This document shows positions 60,524 to 64,000 of a DNA stretch of 64,000 nt, piece by piece. Made by a program: the position numbers and the translations under genes. Under the pieces are notes generated by a model. It saw nothing but the letters and a program-made list of their open reading frames with translations. It was not told where the DNA came from and did no database searches. Numbering within the stretch: position 1 is the first letter of the stretch; each line of letters starts with the position of its first letter. This DNA is from CALHVX01 sp964640725. Lineage in GTDB: Bacteria > Pseudomonadota > Gammaproteobacteria > Pseudomonadales > Azotimanducaceae. The DNA lies in NCBI GenBank assembly GCA_964640725.1, contig CAZXIJ010000006.1, positions 105,426-169,425 on the forward strand, read 5' to 3'.

Positions 60524-61874
60524 CCCGCGCGCGCCGGGCTTCGAACTGGCGCCCCCGGGCAGCGCACCGTCCCGCCCGCTCTCGCCCAAGGACGCGAACC
60601 TGCCCCTCGCGGCACGATTGCGCCCGCAGCAGCTGGCCGACGTGGCCGGGCAGCAACATCTGGTCGGGCCCGGCAAGCCGCTCGCGCGCATGCTCGACAG
60701 CGGCCGCGTGCATTCCATGATCCTCTGGGGCCCGCCGGGATGCGGCAAGACAACCCTGGCCAGGGTGCTGGCCGACGGCGCACAGGGGACCTGGCACACG
60801 CTCTCGGCAGTGCTGGCCGGCGTCAAGGACCTGCGGGAGGCGGTCGTCCGGGCTCAAGCTGAGCAGGCGCAAGGGCGGGCCTTCGTGCTGTTCGTAGACG
60901 AGATCCATCGCTTTAACAAGGCACAGCAGGACGCACTCCTGCCGCACGTCGAGAACGGCACGCTGACGCTGATTGGCGCGACCACAGAAAACCCCAGCTT
61001 CGAAGTCAACGCAGCTTTGCTCTCGCGGCTGCGGGTCTACGTTCTGAAGCCGCTGGCAGAGACGGACCTGTCGTTGCTGGCGGACCGGGCGCTGCCGCTG
61101 CTCGAAGGGGCGACCCTGGCCGACAACGGGCGCGCGCTGCTGATTGCCCTTGCCGATGGCGACGCCCGGGCGCTGCTGAACCTGCTGGACGTGTCTGCGC
61201 AGCTGGCCGAAGGTGTGATCGATGAGCAGGTTGTGCGCGAGGCCTCCGGGTCCCGGCTGCGTCGCTTCGACAAGGGCGGCGATGCGTTTTACGACCAGAT
61301 CTCGGCCCTGCACAAGGCAGTCCGCGGCAGCGCGCCGGACGCTGCGCTGTACTGGCTGGCCAGGATGCTCGATGGCGGCTGCGATCCCAGCTACCTTGCG
61401 CGGCGCATCACGCGCATGGCGAGCGAAGACATCGGTCTCGCAGAGCCCCGGGCGCTGTCGCTGTGCCTTGCCGCGTGGGACGCGTACGAGCGTCTGGGCG
61501 CGGCGGAGGGCGAGCTCGCGCTGGCGCAGGCGGTGACCTATCTTGCGGCCTGTCCCAAGAGCAATGCGGCGTACCTGGCCTTTAAGGCAGCACGCGCACT
61601 GGTGGCGGAGACCGGATCCGCGCCGGTGCCGGAGCGGCTGCGCAACGCGCCCAGCAAGCTGGCCAAATCCCTCGGCCACGGGCAAGGCTATCGTTACGCC
61701 CACGATGAACCGGACAGCTACGCGGCCGGCGAGTCTTACTGGCCCGACGATTTTCCGCCGCAGACCTTCTATGAACCCACGACGCAGGGCGCAGAAGCCC
61801 GGATTGCGGCGCGGCTGCAGCGGCTTAAGGCCCTGGACCAGGACGCTGATCTGCCGGCGCCGGACGGGTCATGA
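60501..61874 (+). CDS. rarA: Replication-associated recombination ATPase RarA (MgsA)
   Basis: RarA is an AAA+ ATPase of the clamp-loader branch that acts at stalled replication forks. The 457-aa protein has LAARLRPQQLADVAGQQHLV, Walker A WGPPGCGKTTLARVL, Walker B FVDEIHRFNKAQQDALLP, GATTENPSFEVNAALLSR and the tetramerisation region AVRGSAPDAALYWLARMLDG. It sits between lolA and crcB, the standard order. The start ATG 60501 overlaps lolA. Confidence 0.95.
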   Translation: MSTSSKADPRAPGFELAPPGSAPSRPLSPKDANLPLAARLRPQQLADVAGQQHLVGPGKPLARMLDSGRVHSMILWGPPGCGKTTLARVLADGAQGTWHTLSAVLAGVKDLREAVVRAQAEQAQGRAFVLFVDEIHRFNKAQQDALLPHVENGTLTLIGATTENPSFEVNAALLSRLRVYVLKPLAETDLSLLADRALPLLEGATLADNGRALLIALADGDARALLNLLDVSAQLAEGVIDEQVVREASGSRLRRFDKGGDAFYDQISALHKAVRGSAPDAALYWLARMLDGGCDPSYLARRITRMASEDIGLAEPRALSLCLAAWDAYERLGAAEGELALAQAVTYLAACPKSNAAYLAFKAARALVAETGSAPVPERLRNAPSKLAKSLGHGQGYRYAHDEPDSYAAGESYWPDDFPPQTFYEPTTQGAEARIAARLQRLKALDQDADLPAPDGS

Positions 61875-62266
61875 GCGCGTTGGTCTGGCTGTACGTGGCG
61901 CTCGGCGGTGCCTGCGGCGCGATGCTGCGCGCAGCGGTGAGTTACTGGCTGGCCGCCGGGCACTACGCGACGCTGCTCATCAACGTGCTCGGCGCTTTCC
62001 TGATCGGGCTGTGCTGGGCGGCGCTGCAGGAGCAGCCCTGGTTTGCCCAATGGGGCCGCTGGCTGCTGGTGGTCGGGTTCCTGGGGGGGTTCACGACCTT
62101 TTCGACCCTCGCCATCGAGCTGCTGTGGCTGCTGGAGGCGCGCCGTTGGCTGGCCCTCGTTGCCCTGGCGGTCGGCTCCCTGGCCCTTGGGCTGCTCGCG
62201 GTCATTGCCGGACACTTACTGGGCACGGCGCTTGCGCCAGCCCTGCCTGTTTCTCAGACGGACTGA
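61871..62266 (+). CDS. crcB: Fluoride channel CrcB (Fluc)
   Basis: CrcB forms dual-topology dimers that export fluoride. The 131-aa protein has four membrane helices, GGACGAMLRAAVSYWL, TLLINVLGAFLIGL, and the signature GGFTTFSTLAIELLWLL with the Thr/Ser/Phe track. ATGA overlap with rarA. No fluoride riboswitch is seen, as expected for a gene inside an operon. Confidence 0.93.
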   Translation: MSALVWLYVALGGACGAMLRAAVSYWLAAGHYATLLINVLGAFLIGLCWAALQEQPWFAQWGRWLLVVGFLGGFTTFSTLAIELLWLLEARRWLALVALAVGSLALGLLAVIAGHLLGTALAPALPVSQTD

Positions 62267-62271
62267 ATTCG

Positions 62272-63552
62272 ATGCTGGACAACAAACAACTCAGAGAAGA
62301 CCCGCAGGCGGTCGCCCAGGCGCTGGCGCGGAAAGGCTTCGAGTTTCCGCTCGCCCAGTACGAGACGCTCGAGACCGAGCGCCGCACCCTGCAGAGCCGC
62401 ACCGAGGCGCTGCAGAACGAGCGCAAGACCCGCTCCAAGGCGATCGGCAAAGCCAAGGCCGCGGGCGAAGACGTTGCGGACATCATGGCAGGCATCGAAC
62501 AGCTCGGCGCGGACCTGGATGCCGCGAAGACCGCCTTCGACGCGAACCAGAGCGCGCTCGACGCGCTGCTCGCAGGCATCCCCAACTTGCCGCACGAGTC
62601 CGTGCCGCAAGGTCTGAGCGAGTCCGACAACGTGACCCTCAAGCACTGGCGCGAGCCAACGGCGCAGAATTTTGAGCCCCGGGACCATGTGGACCTGGGC
62701 GCGGGCGGCGGGCTGGACTTTGAGTCCGCAGCAACGATTACCGGCAGCCGCTTCGTGGTGATGCGCGGCGTTTTTGCGAGGCTACAGCGCGCGCTGACGC
62801 AGTTCATGCTGGATCATCACACGCAGCAGCACGGCTACCAGGAGGTCTACGTTCCCTACATCGTTAATGCCGACTCCCTGTACGGCACGGGCCAGTTGCC
62901 AAAGATGGAAGAGGACCTGTTTCGTATCGATGGCGATGCCGGTTACTACCTCGCGCCGACGGCCGAGGTACCGGTTACCAATCTGTTGCGCGGGGCCATC
63001 GTCGACGAAGCGGAACTGCCGCTGAAGTTTGTTTGCCACTCGCCCTGTTTCCGCAGCGAGGCCGGCAGCTATGGCCGCGATACCCGGGGCATCATTCGCC
63101 AGCACCAGTTCGAGAAGGTCGAGCTGGTCCAGGCCTGTCACCCGGAGCAGTCCTGGGATGTGCTCGAGACGCTGACGGCCGATGCTGAGAGCATCCTCGA
63201 GGCGCTGGAGCTGCCCTATCGTCGAGTCGTGCTTTGCGGCGGTGACCTTAGCTTTGCGTCCGCCAAAACCTACGACCTGGAGGTGTGGTTGCCAGGGCAG
63301 CAGCAGTATCGGGAGATCTCGTCCTGCAGCAACTTCCTGGACTTTCAGGCCCGCCGCCTGCTGGCGCGCTACCGGCCGTCGGGGGGCAAGCCGTCGCTGC
63401 TGCACACGCTCAACGGCTCGGCGCTGGCAGTAGGCCGGACGCTGGTTGCGGTGCTGGAAAACTATCAGGACGGCGACGGCTGCATCCAGGTTCCGGCAGC
63501 GCTGCAGCCCTATCTGAACGGGCTCGACACCATTGATCCAGCCGCGCTGTAG
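62272..63552 (+). CDS. serS: Seryl-tRNA synthetase
   Basis: A class II synthetase charging tRNA-Ser. The 426-aa protein starts MLDNKQLREDPQAVAQALAR and has an N-terminal antiparallel coiled coil (about 28-105) that binds the long variable arm. Motif 2 is CFRSEAGSYGRDTRGIIRQH and motif 3 is LHTLNGSALAVGRTLVAVLE. ATG 62272 is chosen; the open frame extends back to 61543 without family resemblance. It lies 5 bp after crcB. Confidence 0.97.
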   Translation: MLDNKQLREDPQAVAQALARKGFEFPLAQYETLETERRTLQSRTEALQNERKTRSKAIGKAKAAGEDVADIMAGIEQLGADLDAAKTAFDANQSALDALLAGIPNLPHESVPQGLSESDNVTLKHWREPTAQNFEPRDHVDLGAGGGLDFESAATITGSRFVVMRGVFARLQRALTQFMLDHHTQQHGYQEVYVPYIVNADSLYGTGQLPKMEEDLFRIDGDAGYYLAPTAEVPVTNLLRGAIVDEAELPLKFVCHSPCFRSEAGSYGRDTRGIIRQHQFEKVELVQACHPEQSWDVLETLTADAESILEALELPYRRVVLCGGDLSFASAKTYDLEVWLPGQQQYREISSCSNFLDFQARRLLARYRPSGGKPSLLHTLNGSALAVGRTLVAVLENYQDGDGCIQVPAALQPYLNGLDTIDPAAL

Positions 63553-63554
63553 CG

Positions 63555-64000
63555 ATGGACCAGCTGCCGCTGTTTCTGGATCTGCGCGGGCGTCCGGTCC
63601 TGCTGATTGGCGCCGGCGAGGTGGCCGAGCGCAAGCTCGACAGCTTGCTGCGTGCGCAGGCAACCGTGCGCATCGTGGCGCTTGCGGTCTCTGCGGCAGT
63701 GGCCGACCGGGCTCGGGAGGCGGGCATCGATGTCGCGCAGCGCGGTTTTGTGCCGGAAGATCTGGACGGCGTCTGGCTGGTCGTTGCCGCCACGGGCGAT
63801 GTGGCGCTGAACGCCGAGCTGGCGGAGCGCTGCGAAGCACAGCAGCTTTGGCTTAACGTGGTGGACGATACGCCGCGGTGCAGTGCGATCTTCCCCAGCA
63901 TCGTTGATCGCAATCCATTGCTGGTCGCGATCTCTACCGGTGGCCGGTCGCCGACGCTGGCGCGCTGGGTGCGCGGCATGATCGAAGAGCGCTTGCCTGC
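63555..64000 (+). CDS. cysG: Siroheme synthase, N-terminal part (runs off the window)
   Basis: CysG makes siroheme, the CysI cofactor, from uroporphyrinogen III. The visible 148 codons form the precorrin-2 dehydrogenase / ferrochelatase domain: LPLFLDLRGRPVLLIGAGEV with the NAD-binding GAGEVAERK, DLDGVWLVVAATGD, LWLNVVDDTPRCSAIFPSIV and VAISTGGRSPTLARWVRGMI. The C-terminal methyltransferase half lies beyond the window, so a CysG fusion cannot be told from a separate dehydrogenase. It starts 2 bp after serS. Confidence 0.9.
   Translation, partial: MDQLPLFLDLRGRPVLLIGAGEVAERKLDSLLRAQATVRIVALAVSAAVADRAREAGIDVAQRGFVPEDLDGVWLVVAATGDVALNAELAERCEAQQLWLNVVDDTPRCSAIFPSIVDRNPLLVAISTGGRSPTLARWVRGMIEERLP

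Noticed and set aside
61543..62271. A long N-terminal extension of serS reaching back to 61543
   Set aside because: It overlaps rarA and crcB in another frame; seryl-tRNA synthetase begins at ATG 62272 (MLDNKQLRED).

Overview
The window is a stretch of ordinary chromosome from a GC-rich, Gram-negative gammaproteobacterium. The evidence is the run of gammaproteobacterial gene clusters: folC-dedD-cvpA-purF; tig-clpP-clpX-lon-hupB-ppiD; icd/cspD/clpS-clpA/infA/bpt-aat; ftsK-lolA-rarA-crcB-serS-cysG; yafS-rnhA-dnaQ; and purB-hflD-mnmA. LpxH, LolA, NhaB, a lipoprotein MltD and a ferredoxin-type CysI with its DUF934 partner fit the same group, somewhere near the Pseudomonadales or Xanthomonadales. 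The sequence comes from a draft assembly: 100 N interrupt sohB, and 52 G followed by 10 N interrupt the cspD tail. I see no insertion sequence, prophage, CRISPR array or integrated element.

Layout. 1-9.1 kb: end of trpB, trpA, folC, dedD, cvpA, purF, then a moxR / DUF58 / transglutaminase trio. 9.2-12.4 kb: DUF1289 gene, miaE, convergent lpxH and folD, then tRNA-Pro, tRNA-Arg and tRNA-His. 12.4-21.2 kb: the folding and proteolysis block. 21.2-29.8 kb: mltD, yafS-like gene, rnhA, dnaQ, nhaB, nudC, an SCP2-like gene, gapped sohB and acuI. 29.8-39.1 kb: kef, DUF934 and cysI on the minus strand, metH, nfuA, and a DAHP synthase behind what looks like a complete transcription attenuator. 39.2-45.8 kb: small genes (TerB-like, PilZ, DnaJ-like, YdcH-like), a 5'-nucleotidase, cysB, thrH, pabB and a GNAT fusion. 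45.8-52.1 kb: purB, hflD, mnmA, moaCDE, icd, cspD. 52.4-64 kb: clpS, clpA, infA, bpt, aat, a PA4642-like gene, ftsK, lolA, rarA, crcB, serS and the start of cysG.

How the genes work together. trpBA, the attenuated DAHP synthase and pabB draw on the chorismate pathway. folC, folD, pabB and metH are linked by folate and one-carbon metabolism. cysB, cysI and cysG cover control, catalysis and the siroheme cofactor of sulfite reduction. clpS, clpA, bpt, aat and clpP make up a full N-degron pathway. nfuA supports Fe-S proteins and carries a convincing IscR-like dyad on its promoter.

The most interesting signals are regulatory, not new protein systems. They are: (i) a 26-codon leader peptide ending in Trp-Phe-Tyr-Phe with mutually exclusive RNA pairings and an intrinsic terminator before the DAHP synthase gene; (ii) the IscR-like site at nfuA; (iii) three start codons placed where a leaderless transcript would begin (clpS, moaC, the leader peptide), none with a Shine-Dalgarno; (iv) a recurrent CGGAGT...ACTCCG dyad over the -10 of three promoters; and (v) two small predicted membrane proteins of 38 and 53 aa. 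I found no convincing new multi-gene defence or biosynthetic system.
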